Origin: Lactobacillales bacterium
GTDB taxonomy: Bacteria; Bacillota; Bacilli; Lactobacillales; Streptococcaceae
Reading direction: 5' to 3'
Assembly: GCA_031288715.1 (NCBI GenBank)
Contig: JAITQW010000004.1
Location: 1-43,059, forward strand
Length of the DNA: 43,059 bases
The translations under genes were made by a program, and so were the position numbers. Each line of letters begins with the position of its first letter. Positions within the stretch are counted from its first letter, which is position 1. The notes below the pieces were generated by a model. That model made no database searches, had not been told where the DNA came from, and saw nothing but the letters and a program-made list of their open reading frames with translations. Shown in pieces: positions 25,145 through 34,794 of the stretch.

Positions 25145-26170
25145 TTAGACGTTTCTATAGGTACCATTAATTATATATTCGTCTAAAGTCATATTTAATT
25201 CATGCATTTTTTCAGCATGAGGAATACCAACAAATCTTAAATGCCAGTCTTCTGGAACTATCCCTGTAAAAGGAGCTGATTGTTGTGTATATCTCCATAT
25301 AAAACCAAAATGACGAGCATTAGCTAAAAGCCATTGAAAAGACTTAAACCCTCTATCACAATAAAAAATATCAATTGCAAGTCCCGTATGATGATCACTA
25401 TATCCAGGATATGGTAATGTCTGATTGATACGTTCCACAGCCTCTAACACTATTTCGTCAATGCCACTTTTATCCTGAATAGGCTTTGATATGACATCAT
25501 CAATTGGATAAGATGGATTTAAACCTATATCTTTCATAAGTGAAACAACATTATTTTTAGCAGTTTCTCGCATTGTTCGTAACATTTTTATTTTACGCTC
25601 ATCTATAAAAACCTTAGTAAATTTGTCTATTTCAACAGGATAACGGACATCTTCGATTTCAAAGAACATGTCGTCTGGAGTATCTTCATCATAATAAATC
25701 CCCATATCATCATTCATAACTTTTTCAAAAAAATTACGCGCCTCTTTTAAAATTTTTTCACGATTTTGTTTCATTTCTTTATCTACATAAATTTTAATGA
25801 GTTCTTCAAAAAAAGCATTTTTTTCTTAACTCTATATGATCGTTTATGCTTCTATATCCTTGTCCTGAACTAATTCGGAAACTAAGCTCTGAATGACCTG
25901 CTTTTTCGGCTTCAGAAACCATACGTTTATAATCGTCCACCATTAATGGACTGACCACAACTTTCTCTTTAATCCGGGATTTTGAATTTCGACTAAATTA
26001 CGAACACAATCAGCAAGCGGAAATGTTTTGTCACATGCCCTTAATCTAGGATCAAATCTTGCAGCCTCCATGTAAACTTCTTCATTATTTGCATAAGCTT
26101 TGTTTGCAAAAGCAAATGCTCCCATGGCGATTGTACTTATAGCAATTAGCAATAGCTTTTTGAATTTCAT
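25145..26170 (-). pseudogene. Secreted VanY-type D,D-carboxypeptidase gene with two frameshifts
   Basis: Three frames join into one M15B peptidase of about 341 residues. Frame one (26170-25943): signal peptide MKFKKLLLIAISTIAMGAFA...AYA, then EVYMEAARFDPRLRACDKTF, colinear with [20 protein letters not shown] of the 20674 gene. Near 25975 the frame changes to read KEKVVVSPLMVDDYKRMVSE and FRISSGQGYRSINDHIELR; near 25818, in an A7 run, it changes again to EKNAFFEELIKIYVDKEMKQ. Frame three (from before 25774) carries both zinc motifs, [11 protein letters not shown] and EDWHLRFVG. It is a diverged paralogue of the intact copy. The A7 shift could be a sequencing error; the other is less easily explained so. 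Confidence 0.85.
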
Positions 26171-26332
26171 ATATTTCTCCTTTAATATTTAAATATAGAT
26201 GCTGTGTATATCATGGCAATCGCATACGACTATATACCACTATTTTTTATAATACATACAAATTAATAATTCATATAAAAAGAGGAATATTATCCACAAA
26301 ATCTTGCAAAATCATATCTACTTTTTACTGCT

Positions 26333-26446
26333 TTATGAGCTGTTTTTTATTTTCATACTATCGATCCACTCTGATACAGTCATTCCATAAATAGTGTTGA
26401 GTAACCTATAAACAGTTTGGTAGTTTTTTCCCTTTTTCAATATAGC
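26333..26446 (-). other. Short frame downstream of the cyclophilin gene, possible remnant
   Basis: The minus strand reads AILKKGKNYQTVYRLLNTIY and GMTVSEWIDSMKIKNSS before a stop at 26333, with no start or ribosome site. It looks like the helical C-terminus of some DNA-binding protein, but I cannot name a family. The rest of the gap 26171-26453 is A/T-rich and empty. Confidence 0.2.
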
Positions 26447-26453
26447 TTCATTT

Positions 26454-27221
26454 TTATTTTTTAGGTTTTTGCAAAATGTCAGTTGACTCTATTTTTACAG
26501 GGTTCGCAGGCGAATCCTTACTGCCTTCTTTAACTTCTGCATTCGCAATTTTATCTACGACATCCATGCCTTTAACTACTTGACCAAAAACCGTGTAACC
26601 TCCATCTAAATTAGGAGATCCACCCTTTCTATAAGTTTCAATAATTTTTTCAGGATAATCATCTGATAACAATCCATCACTTACATCTTGATTGTTTTGA
26701 TTGATAAAAAATTGACTTCCATTTGAGTTTGGCTGGCCCGTATTAGCCATAGACAATGCGCCCCGAATATTATAAAGCTGCTTGGAAGTTTCAATTTTGA
26801 ATCCATTTCCAGAATCTTTCTTGCCATCCTTTCCTTTCCAAATGGACTCTCCTCCTGTACCGTCCCCCTTAGGATCGCCTCCTTGAATCATGAATTCTTT
26901 AATTACGCGATGAAAAACAATACCATTATAGTAGCCTTTTTCTATATGCACTACGAAATTCTCAACAGCTAAAGGAGCTTGCTTAGGGAACAATTTTACC
27001 TCTATCTCACCAGCGCTCGTTGTCAACTTCACCAAATATTCATCCACTGTAATTGAATCATTCAATTGAGGTAAATCTAGCGAATTTAAATCAACTTTTT
27101 TCTCTTTTGATACCGAAGTACTCGACGTTTCCGTTTTTTTATCCTTACTACCGCAAGAAGTAAGTAAGGCTAATGATAAAGAGCTTAATGCAAGTACAGT
27201 AATCATTTTCTTGTTATTCAT
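26454..27221 (-). CDS. Lipoprotein peptidyl-prolyl isomerase, cyclophilin type
   Basis: Extracytoplasmic foldase that catalyses prolyl cis-trans isomerisation. The 255-residue product has a lipoprotein signal (LALLTSCGS, Cys23), a Ser/Thr/Lys linker, then a cyclophilin domain with active-site FHRVIKEFMIQGGDPKGDGT, SMANTGQPNSNGSQFFI and GGYTVFGQVVKGMDVVDKI. An insert around SDGLLSDDYPEKIIETYRKG is common in lactic acid bacterial forms. The ATG at 27221 fits the lipobox position. It stands 34 bases downstream of addA on the same strand, so it may be cotranscribed. Confidence 0.93.
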   Translation of the reverse strand: MNNKKMITVLALSSLSLALLTSCGSKDKKTETSSTSVSKEKKVDLNSLDLPQLNDSITVDEYLVKLTTSAGEIEVKLFPKQAPLAVENFVVHIEKGYYNGIVFHRVIKEFMIQGGDPKGDGTGGESIWKGKDGKKDSGNGFKIETSKQLYNIRGALSMANTGQPNSNGSQFFINQNNQDVSDGLLSDDYPEKIIETYRKGGSPNLDGGYTVFGQVVKGMDVVDKIANAEVKEGSKDSPANPVKIESTDILQKPKK

Positions 27222-27255
27222 TTAAATAACTCCTTCATTTTCAAAATTCTTCTCA

Positions 27256-30200
27256 TTATAACAAAGATGAATCCTGCATTTCCACCACAAAATTTGCCGA
27301 AAGCAAAATTAATTTAGCAGACGAAACTCTCTTTCGTAATGCTTTTTCTAAGGCTAAACGATAAAGCAAAATCTGCCCTTGATAACGATTCTTCACTTCT
27401 TCAAGCTCCTCTTTCATAGGCACAGAAGACAAGCGATCTGTTTTGTAATCAAATAAGAGTACATCTTCCCCAAAATCAATATACCCATCCACAATACCAT
27501 GAACTAATACCTTATCATCAGAAGCATCTGAATAATTAGTATAAATCTTACTAGGAGAAATCAACATTGAAAACGCTTCTTCTCGATAAACATTCTCATG
27601 ATGCCTTAACAATAATTGTCCAAATTCTGTCTCGAAAAAGCTAACTACTTTTGCAATTTCAACTTTTTCAGCAACCTGTTTCGTCAAAACACCTTCTTTC
27701 ACAAAATGCTGTAACAAATTTATAAATATCTCTCCCGTAGGCTGCACAGCCAAATCGACTGTTTGCAATAGTAAATGTGTCGCAGTTCCAACCATGGCAG
27801 GCGTTATCTTCTGTATGGAAGAAGATTCCAAAAATTGAGGAGTAGCTAAACCTCTACGAACATATCGATTAGACGATGACTTCTTTGAAGCCAACTTCAA
27901 CACTTGATCAGGCACTCCAAACACTTGCTTCATCTCCGAAACGGATTGATAACTAGCTGTTTGTGTCGCTGCTACATGGGGATAACAAAATTCCAATCGC
28001 CTTTTTGCTATACGAATTTCTTCTGCATAATCTTGAATCTTCTCTTCACCGATGTTTAATTGATCAACATCTCTTGCCTTCAGTTTCAATTCTTTTTCAT
28101 AAAGTTGAACCGAATTCACATTCGTAATCTTAAAATTGGCTGGATGAAATTTAATTTTAGAAACTTCCGCTGCTTCTCTTTCTGAAGCCAACCATTCACC
28201 ATTCCTATGCCGAATCAATGTCATCATCAACAAATCCATAAAATTCTGTGTTTTTAAGCGCATTTCCTTTGATAAAACAATCTCTTTTGATGATGCACAA
28301 CTCGTCCACTTCGCTAAAGAATTCTCCCAATTTTTTAAAGAACCCACCAGAAATAATTTTTGTTCCGCTCGCGTCATCGCCACATAAAATTTCCGATATT
28401 CTTCCGATAGCAACTTTTCCTGCTTAATTTGCTTCATCATCAAAAACGGCAAACTTTCGTACTGAAAACAAGTTTCCAAATCAAGATAACAAATTCCCAG
28501 CCCCAAATGTTCATCCATCACCGTATCGCTGGACAAATCACGTAAATTAAATTTTTTACTTAGATGAATGAGAAAAACAATTGGAAACTCTAGCCCTTTT
28601 GACTTATGAATGGTCATTATTTCAACCACATTTTCATTCGTTGCAAACACTGGTTCTGCTAAATCTTTCTTCTTTTCCTGCATCTTCTGAATAAAACGTA
28701 CAAACTGAAATAACCCTCTCGCACCATTTTCTTCAAACTGCGCCGCTCGCTGTGCAAGCGCATGCAAATTATCCTGACGTTGCCTACCATTTCTTTGAGC
28801 ACCTACAAAATCTAAATACGCACTGGTGGAGTAAATATCCCAAATTAATTCCGCAAGCGATGTCTTACGCGCCATCATTCGCCACTGATCAAGTTGTTCT
28901 AAAAAGCTAGCAATTTTTGAATCCGTTTTTGCCTTTCTTTTTACCGCCTCATAAAAATAACCTTGCTTATCTTGTAAACGAATCTCTGCCAGCTCTATTT
29001 CACTCAAGCCAACGATAGGTGAGCGCAAGACACTTGCCAACGGAATATCCTGATATGGATTATCGATAATCTGAAGTAAACTCATCATTGTCTGTATTTC
29101 CGTCGTCTGAAAATACGTATTCGCATCCGTCACATGATTAGCAATACCATAATGAGTCAAAATTTCCTGAATTTTTTTATTCTCACTTTTAGTAGATGTT
29201 AAGATCACAATATCGCCATAAGTAACAGGACGAAAACCCTTCTTCTTACCATCCCAAATTTCAAAAGATGAATCGATCAATTCGCTAATTTTCTGAGCTG
29301 TTAAACAAATCTCTCCTTCAACAGAGCCAATTTTTGAGTCTATCTCTAAATCTTCCTCCACTTCCTTTTTTGTTTGATCCCTTTTAAAATCTGCTCCTTC
29401 ATTTTCATCAAAAACAACCGAGTCCCCTTGCTCGTACAATAAAATCTCTGGATGAAAATTCTCTGACTCTGGAAACTTGGCTCCCGCTACTAGCTCAACT
29501 TCTCTGCTATAAGAAACCTGTCCCATCTCTTTGTCCATCAACTGAGAAAATACGAGATTGATAAAATGAATGATTTCCTCTCTTGATCGATAATTTTCTG
29601 CAAGTACAAGCAATCTCCCCACATCCTGATTTTGAAACTTATCAAAACACTCCATAAAAAGGGTGGGATCTGCTAAGCGAAAACCATAAATAGACTGCTT
29701 TACATCCCCAACCATAAACTGATTATCGTTACGACTAACTTTCGAGAGAATTTCAACTTGCAAACGATTTACATCTTGATATTCATCAATCAAAACTTCA
29801 GAAAATCTTTTTTGATAGTAATCTTGTGCCTCCCAAAGATTTTCATCATTTTTGGTATTGAGAATTTTCAATGCAAAATGCTCTAAATCACTAAAATCTA
29901 ACAAATGATCTTCTTCTTTCTGTTGTTGATATCCTTGATAGAAATGAAGTGTCACACTTGCTAAATAAGATACTAATCCCTCAGATTGTTTTAGAATCCT
30001 CCAATGATAAGAATCTCTTCCTAAATAATTTTCATAATTTGCAATCTTCTTTAAATTCTCCTTCGCACTCTCCCAACTTGATTTAAGTGCCATCACCTCT
30101 TCATAATTTTCTTCTTTTTTACTAAAACGAAATGCAGAAAATTTAACCATCCTTAAAGCTTCATCCCACTCTTCCAGCTTATTTTCTTCTAAAAAATGAG

Positions 30201-31008
30201 CTGCTCTTCTCACCCACTGCAACTTCTCTTCACACATTTGAATCAACTTAAGATTTCTCGTGCATTCTGCATTTTCAAAAAGCAACTGAAACTCAAAGCA
30301 ACTGCGCTCTAATTTTGCCAGCAAAAATGGTTTCATTAATTTTTGATAGATTGGAGAAGATACAGGATCACCTTCCATCTTATAAATTTTAGAGAGTGAC
30401 TGAATCCACACACGAGGATTCGAATCCACACGAGCAAACTCATATAATTGAAAAACAATATCACGCAGCCCTTCGTCCGATTTATCTGTAGAAAAATTTG
30501 AAATCAAGGATTGGAAATTTTCCGTATCTTCTCCCTCTAACAATCGTTCGGACAAACGATTCCAAACCTCTTCTTTCGCTAACTCAATTCCTGTCTCATC
30601 CGTTTGCAGACGAAAACTTGGATCCATGGGCACAAGATGAAAAAATCTATGAATCACTGTTAAACAAAAGGCATGAAATGTAGAAATATTTGCCAAAGGT
30701 AACTCTTGCAACTGCTTGGAAAAATGAATCTTCATCTCCAAAGTTAAATCGTCTTCTCGAAGTTTCTTTTCAATCGCTACTTTTATACGAGATTTCATCT
30801 GGCTTGCAGCTGCTTCTGTAAACGTAACAATCAGTAACTCATTCACTCCAGTTCCTTGCATCACTTTTTGAATAACACGCTCAACCAAAACACTCGTCTT
30901 TCCAGAACCTGCCGAAGCAGATACCAAGATATTTTGACCGCTCTCATAAATTGCTTGCCACTGCACCTCAGAAAAATGAGTTCTCTCCTTTTGATAAACT
31001 GGAATCAT
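27256..31008 (-). CDS. addA: ATP-dependent helicase/nuclease subunit A (AddA/RexA)
   Basis: AddAB processes double-strand breaks to start RecA-mediated repair. The 1250-residue product (family about 1240) has Walker A SASAGSGKTSV near residue 30, TFTEAAASQMKSRI (motif Ia), LIDEYQDVNRLQ (motif II), GDVKQSIYGFRLADP (motif III), MTIHKSKGLEFPIVFL and FYVAMTRAEQKLFLVG (motifs V-VI), and the C-terminal RecB-type nuclease with GTATHLLLQ, GIVDGYIDFGEDVLLFDYKT and the closing QILLYRLALEKAL. ATG 31008 is preceded by AAAGGAGG. It follows addB by 117 bases, a gap that contains a hairpin. Confidence 0.96.
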   Translation of the reverse strand: MIPVYQKERTHFSEVQWQAIYESGQNILVSASAGSGKTSVLVERVIQKVMQGTGVNELLIVTFTEAAASQMKSRIKVAIEKKLREDDLTLEMKIHFSKQLQELPLANISTFHAFCLTVIHRFFHLVPMDPSFRLQTDETGIELAKEEVWNRLSERLLEGEDTENFQSLISNFSTDKSDEGLRDIVFQLYEFARVDSNPRVWIQSLSKIYKMEGDPVSSPIYQKLMKPFLLAKLERSCFEFQLLFENAECTRNLKLIQMCEEKLQWVRRAAHFLEENKLEEWDEALRMVKFSAFRFSKKEENYEEVMALKSSWESAKENLKKIANYENYLGRDSYHWRILKQSEGLVSYLASVTLHFYQGYQQQKEEDHLLDFSDLEHFALKILNTKNDENLWEAQDYYQKRFSEVLIDEYQDVNRLQVEILSKVSRNDNQFMVGDVKQSIYGFRLADPTLFMECFDKFQNQDVGRLLVLAENYRSREEIIHFINLVFSQLMDKEMGQVSYSREVELVAGAKFPESENFHPEILLYEQGDSVVFDENEGADFKRDQTKKEVEEDLEIDSKIGSVEGEICLTAQKISELIDSSFEIWDGKKKGFRPVTYGDIVILTSTKSENKKIQEILTHYGIANHVTDANTYFQTTEIQTMMSLLQIIDNPYQDIPLASVLRSPIVGLSEIELAEIRLQDKQGYFYEAVKRKAKTDSKIASFLEQLDQWRMMARKTSLAELIWDIYSTSAYLDFVGAQRNGRQRQDNLHALAQRAAQFEENGARGLFQFVRFIQKMQEKKKDLAEPVFATNENVVEIMTIHKSKGLEFPIVFLIHLSKKFNLRDLSSDTVMDEHLGLGICYLDLETCFQYESLPFLMMKQIKQEKLLSEEYRKFYVAMTRAEQKLFLVGSLKNWENSLAKWTSCASSKEIVLSKEMRLKTQNFMDLLMMTLIRHRNGEWLASEREAAEVSKIKFHPANFKITNVNSVQLYEKELKLKARDVDQLNIGEEKIQDYAEEIRIAKRRLEFCYPHVAATQTASYQSVSEMKQVFGVPDQVLKLASKKSSSNRYVRRGLATPQFLESSSIQKITPAMVGTATHLLLQTVDLAVQPTGEIFINLLQHFVKEGVLTKQVAEKVEIAKVVSFFETEFGQLLLRHHENVYREEAFSMLISPSKIYTNYSDASDDKVLVHGIVDGYIDFGEDVLLFDYKTDRLSSVPMKEELEEVKNRYQGQILLYRLALEKALRKRVSSAKLILLSANFVVEMQDSSLL

Positions 31009-31070
31009 ATGCTGGTAAGTCCTCCTTTGAAATCAAGAATCTTGTGTTTATTCGTATTACCTCTAAGATC

Positions 31071-31099
31071 CTGTTTCACGATTTTTAATTGTGAAACAG
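31071..31099. repeat. Palindrome between addB and addA, related to the 2676-3025 element
   Basis: ctgtttcac (31071-31079) and gtgaaacag (31091-31099) form a 12-bp stem with one G-T pair around a 5-base loop. On the minus strand the sequence tctgtttcacaattaaaaatcg matches 2680-2701 (tctgtttcacgattaaaaatcg) at all but one position. No T-run follows, so it is a repeat copy rather than an obvious terminator; addA downstream would still need to be transcribed. Confidence 0.55.
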
Positions 31100-31125
31100 A
31101 CCCTGATGTCGGAAGTACTTTATCT

Positions 31126-34100
31126 TCATGCATTATCCCTCTCCAAAGTTTCTTTCATCCTTTGCAAGATCACTTTCTTTTTCTCGCGTCCAAATTTTTC
31201 CATCCTTCGATACTCATTTTCTTTTAAAGTTGCATCAAACTTACATACATTTCGATATGAACAATATTGGCATGCTCTCTTATCTTTGCTCTCCATCAAG
31301 GGATTTAGTGCAATCTCTCCACTAAGAATTTTCTCTGCTGCCTGAACAAAGTTTCGTTGATTAAACCAACGAATGAGCTTAAATTCATCAGGTGTGTATG
31401 CGTTCGCTGCTGTTGCTTGATCCATACTTCCATCTTTTTTCAACTTCAGCGGATAAACCTGTGATTTTTCACCAGCAACAAGCGTTTGATCCAAATTAAT
31501 CAGAGACTCATCATGAATCAACATCCCTTTAAAACGAAATTCATTGAAAAGCAACTCCGAAAATTTTTCCATCTCTTGTCCTTCGTATTTAATTTTTGGA
31601 GAATAAACATGCAGATAGAAACTCCCTACTGGACGAAGCAAGTTTCCAAAAAGTTGCTGACTGCTTTGGGTTGCAATATCCAAATAAGTAACCATCTGCA
31701 TCGCCGTTCCATAATACACACTAGCCAAATCAAAAGATTGATTGCTCGACTTATAATCCACAACTGCCAATCTCTCACTATCAATGTCCAAGCGATCAAT
31801 TTTTCCGCGAATAAAAAGTTTCGCTCCATTTGACAAAGAAAAATTCATGCCTGAAATCCCTCTTCTCACTCCAAGCTGACCAAAAAGAACTTCTGTCGCA
31901 GAGGGTTGTAAGCTCATTCGTTTATTTTGTAGACTCATAGCCCACAAGGCTCGTTGCAAGGTTTGTGATAAATTTTTTGCAATCATTTTCATACGAGCAC
32001 TACGTTTAAAAACGGCAAACGGTGATTCTTCCAAAACTCTCGCAAATGAATCTTCAGAATACTGCTCTAATTGAATCTCTGACAATTCGGACAAAGAAAT
32101 TTGTTGAGCAATCAATGTCTTAAAGAAAACATCTAGTACTTCATGATAAAAACTGCCAGCAATGGCCGAATTAAGTTCGAAAACATCCCGTTCCTTCAAC
32201 TGCAAACCACTGGTTAAAAAGTATTGATATTCACATTGATAAAATGTCTCAAAACGCGACACAGAAGCTTGTAATTTCTTTCCATACAAAGATTCAGCCA
32301 AATCTCTTGGTAAGTTTTCAGGCACATTTTTTGATGACAAGCTAGTAAAAACTTTTCTTGCTAAATCCCCTAGTTCACTTTTCATCAATAAAGTCTGCAA
32401 ATGATTCCAAAATCTCGCGGGAGATATGGATAAGTCCTGCTGCTGTTGCAAAATATTAACCAGATCAGTTAAAAGAGCACGATACGTCGAAATATGAGGC
32501 AAAAGATTTACTCCATCTTTCTGCAAAATTGACGGTGCAGAAATTTTTTGAATTTCAATGGATAAATCAGCTGCCATTTTCTTAAGATATGGCGATAAAT
32601 GAATTCCTACACGCTCCTCTATGTTTGTTGAATATGAAAAATACAGTCTTTTACTTGCGGATAAAAGCAATCGGTACATGAGATAAATCTCATTTGCATT
32701 GACCCGCTCCACATTCTTTAACCCACTTGCAGCCAAAATGGGCAAATTTTCTCGCAATAATGCCCGCTCTTCCTGTGAAAGTAAACTGGTATTCTCCAAC
32801 ACATGAGGTAAATTATCCTCATTCGATCCAAGGACAAAGACATATTTTGCCTGCGCTGGACGTGCTAACTCCATGCTTGTCACTTCAACCTTATCAATCA
32901 TTGCCGGAACGACTCCAAAACTCATCTCTTCTAACCCGGTCGAGAACAATTCCATAAATTCTACTAAATCAAAGATGGTATCACCAAAAATTTTGACATA
33001 CTCATCCAACAAACGAACAAACGCATTCCACGCCTGGTCAAAATGTACCGCTCGTTCTAAATTTCCCTCCGAAACTGCCTGGTCACGGAAGAATAATAAT
33101 TGCTGATCTACTTGTACTTCTAACAAAAACTCATAGAAAATTTGTGCTGCTTCTTTGCAAGTACCTTTTCCTGATAAGTCATCAAGTTTATCCCAAAAAG
33201 GACATAAAGTTTTTTGAACAAATGAACGAACACCATTTACTTGATTTTCTAATTGATGATTTTTATCACCTTCTTCTGAATTGTAAGTCACAAAAGACCA
33301 ATCACCATCCAGCATCCAATCAGCATGCTCATAGCCATAACGTAAAGCGATATTTTCTGTCACATCTACCGCTTCACGAAATGCCTTAAGATTCTCATAA
33401 CATTCCTTTAAACTCTGTTCTTCATCTCTTTTTTGCGGCACTAAAAACTCGGTCCGAAGAAGGCGAAACACATCTTCATAACGAAAATAATATTTCTTAA
33501 CAGAAAATAAACTTTGCAAAAACTCTACAAACGGATGTTGTCTCATTTTCTGATCTTTTCCACTTATAAAAGGAATTTGATGAGCTTGAAAGATAGGTTC
33601 CATCAAACGAGAATAAGTATTTAAATCTCGTGTTAAAATAACAATTTCCTTAAAACGCACTTGGTCCTCAACTGTCAGTCGATAAATTTCTTTCGCCACC
33701 CATAACACTTCCCGAAAAGGAGAATTCGCTTGTATAATCCGAAAATTATCTCCTGAAAAGGATTTATAGACTTGATCCTTCGAAAAATCATTCGCAGTTC
33801 GCCAATATTCCTCTAAACTTTTGATCGAAGAGGACAACTTATGTTCTTCTTTGATCCATACATCAAAAAAAACAGGCATTTGGTGGGTTTTTGCCAAATT
33901 TAAACACTGCTGATACAAAAGTTTTGAATCATAGAAAAGATCACTCTCAATAAGCGTTTCCGAAACATTGACAGAATCCGTAATCAAGGCAATTTTTACT
34001 TGAGATTGAATCATTAATCTTTCCACCAACTGCAATTCTAAAGATGAAAAATGCGAATATCCTGAAATTAAAAAAAGAGTTTCTGATAAATCAACGTCTT

Positions 34101-34689
34101 TTAGAAAAATGGCTAAATTCTCCAATACACTTATTTTCTCTATTCCGTAACTTAACAAATTTTGTTCATATGTATCAAAAATCAACTGCAATTCTTGTAG
34201 TTTAAGTCGTGTAGCCTTCTCATTTTCAGCAAATTTCTCTGTTGTTGCTAAAAGTAAATCTCCTTCAATTCCTACAACTGCAAACTCTTCGTACAAGCTG
34301 ACTAATTGTTTAAGAAAACCAACTTTAGTGGTTTCTCCTCGGTAAATCGCAAGTCTGCTTTCAACTTCTCGCAAAGATTTCTTCATCACCAAAATACGCC
34401 CCATATCGCTAAGATAATCATTTACCGAATAGGACGTGTTCTGTAAAAAATACCAAGCCAAGCGAGAAAAGCTAAGCACCTGTAAGCGTAAATTTGCAAA
34501 AATCTCCGAGGATCCTGTTAACGCGCCAAATTGAGTCAGCAAAGAAACCTCCAGCTCAAATTTAGAAGAATTAGGAACAATGTAAGACACCCGGTGACTC
34601 TCACTTTTCGCAAGCCATTCCTGCGCCTTTTTCAATAGAGCGATTTCATGATTCTTTTCACCTGTTCCTAAAAAAAATTGCAGACTCAT
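31126..34689 (-). CDS. addB: ATP-dependent nuclease subunit B (AddB/RexB)
   Basis: Second subunit of the AddAB break-processing complex, with a helicase-like fold and a nuclease that cuts the 5' strand. The 1187-residue product starts MSLQFFLGTGEKNHEIALLK, lacking the Walker A GxGKT of Bacillus AddB, as is usual in Lactobacillales RexB. The C-terminal nuclease has AGSFYHEVLDVFF, FIRGKIDRLDIDSERLAVVD followed by YKSS, and the four Fe-S cysteines: YQCEYQYFL near residue 805 and CQYCSYRNVCKF near 1150. ATG 34689 has only a weak upstream ribosome site (GAGGTAAAGC). Upstream is the unrelated DUF4143 ATPase gene. Confidence 0.95.
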   Translation of the reverse strand: MSLQFFLGTGEKNHEIALLKKAQEWLAKSESHRVSYIVPNSSKFELEVSLLTQFGALTGSSEIFANLRLQVLSFSRLAWYFLQNTSYSVNDYLSDMGRILVMKKSLREVESRLAIYRGETTKVGFLKQLVSLYEEFAVVGIEGDLLLATTEKFAENEKATRLKLQELQLIFDTYEQNLLSYGIEKISVLENLAIFLKDVDLSETLFLISGYSHFSSLELQLVERLMIQSQVKIALITDSVNVSETLIESDLFYDSKLLYQQCLNLAKTHQMPVFFDVWIKEEHKLSSSIKSLEEYWRTANDFSKDQVYKSFSGDNFRIIQANSPFREVLWVAKEIYRLTVEDQVRFKEIVILTRDLNTYSRLMEPIFQAHQIPFISGKDQKMRQHPFVEFLQSLFSVKKYYFRYEDVFRLLRTEFLVPQKRDEEQSLKECYENLKAFREAVDVTENIALRYGYEHADWMLDGDWSFVTYNSEEGDKNHQLENQVNGVRSFVQKTLCPFWDKLDDLSGKGTCKEAAQIFYEFLLEVQVDQQLLFFRDQAVSEGNLERAVHFDQAWNAFVRLLDEYVKIFGDTIFDLVEFMELFSTGLEEMSFGVVPAMIDKVEVTSMELARPAQAKYVFVLGSNEDNLPHVLENTSLLSQEERALLRENLPILAASGLKNVERVNANEIYLMYRLLLSASKRLYFSYSTNIEERVGIHLSPYLKKMAADLSIEIQKISAPSILQKDGVNLLPHISTYRALLTDLVNILQQQQDLSISPARFWNHLQTLLMKSELGDLARKVFTSLSSKNVPENLPRDLAESLYGKKLQASVSRFETFYQCEYQYFLTSGLQLKERDVFELNSAIAGSFYHEVLDVFFKTLIAQQISLSELSEIQLEQYSEDSFARVLEESPFAVFKRSARMKMIAKNLSQTLQRALWAMSLQNKRMSLQPSATEVLFGQLGVRRGISGMNFSLSNGAKLFIRGKIDRLDIDSERLAVVDYKSSNQSFDLASVYYGTAMQMVTYLDIATQSSQQLFGNLLRPVGSFYLHVYSPKIKYEGQEMEKFSELLFNEFRFKGMLIHDESLINLDQTLVAGEKSQVYPLKLKKDGSMDQATAANAYTPDEFKLIRWFNQRNFVQAAEKILSGEIALNPLMESKDKRACQYCSYRNVCKFDATLKENEYRRMEKFGREKKKVILQRMKETLERDNA

Positions 34690-34794
34690 GCTTTACCTCA
34701 ATCACTTTTCTCTATTTTTAATATTGCATCCTCCTGTTCAGTACTAAAAATCTGTTAATTGTCTTCATAACAAGTTTTTAGTCCATTTTTGCAA

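Noticed and set aside
26333..26446. Possible small gene after the cyclophilin gene
   Set aside because: No start codon with a ribosome site and no recognisable family; kept only as a low-confidence remnant.
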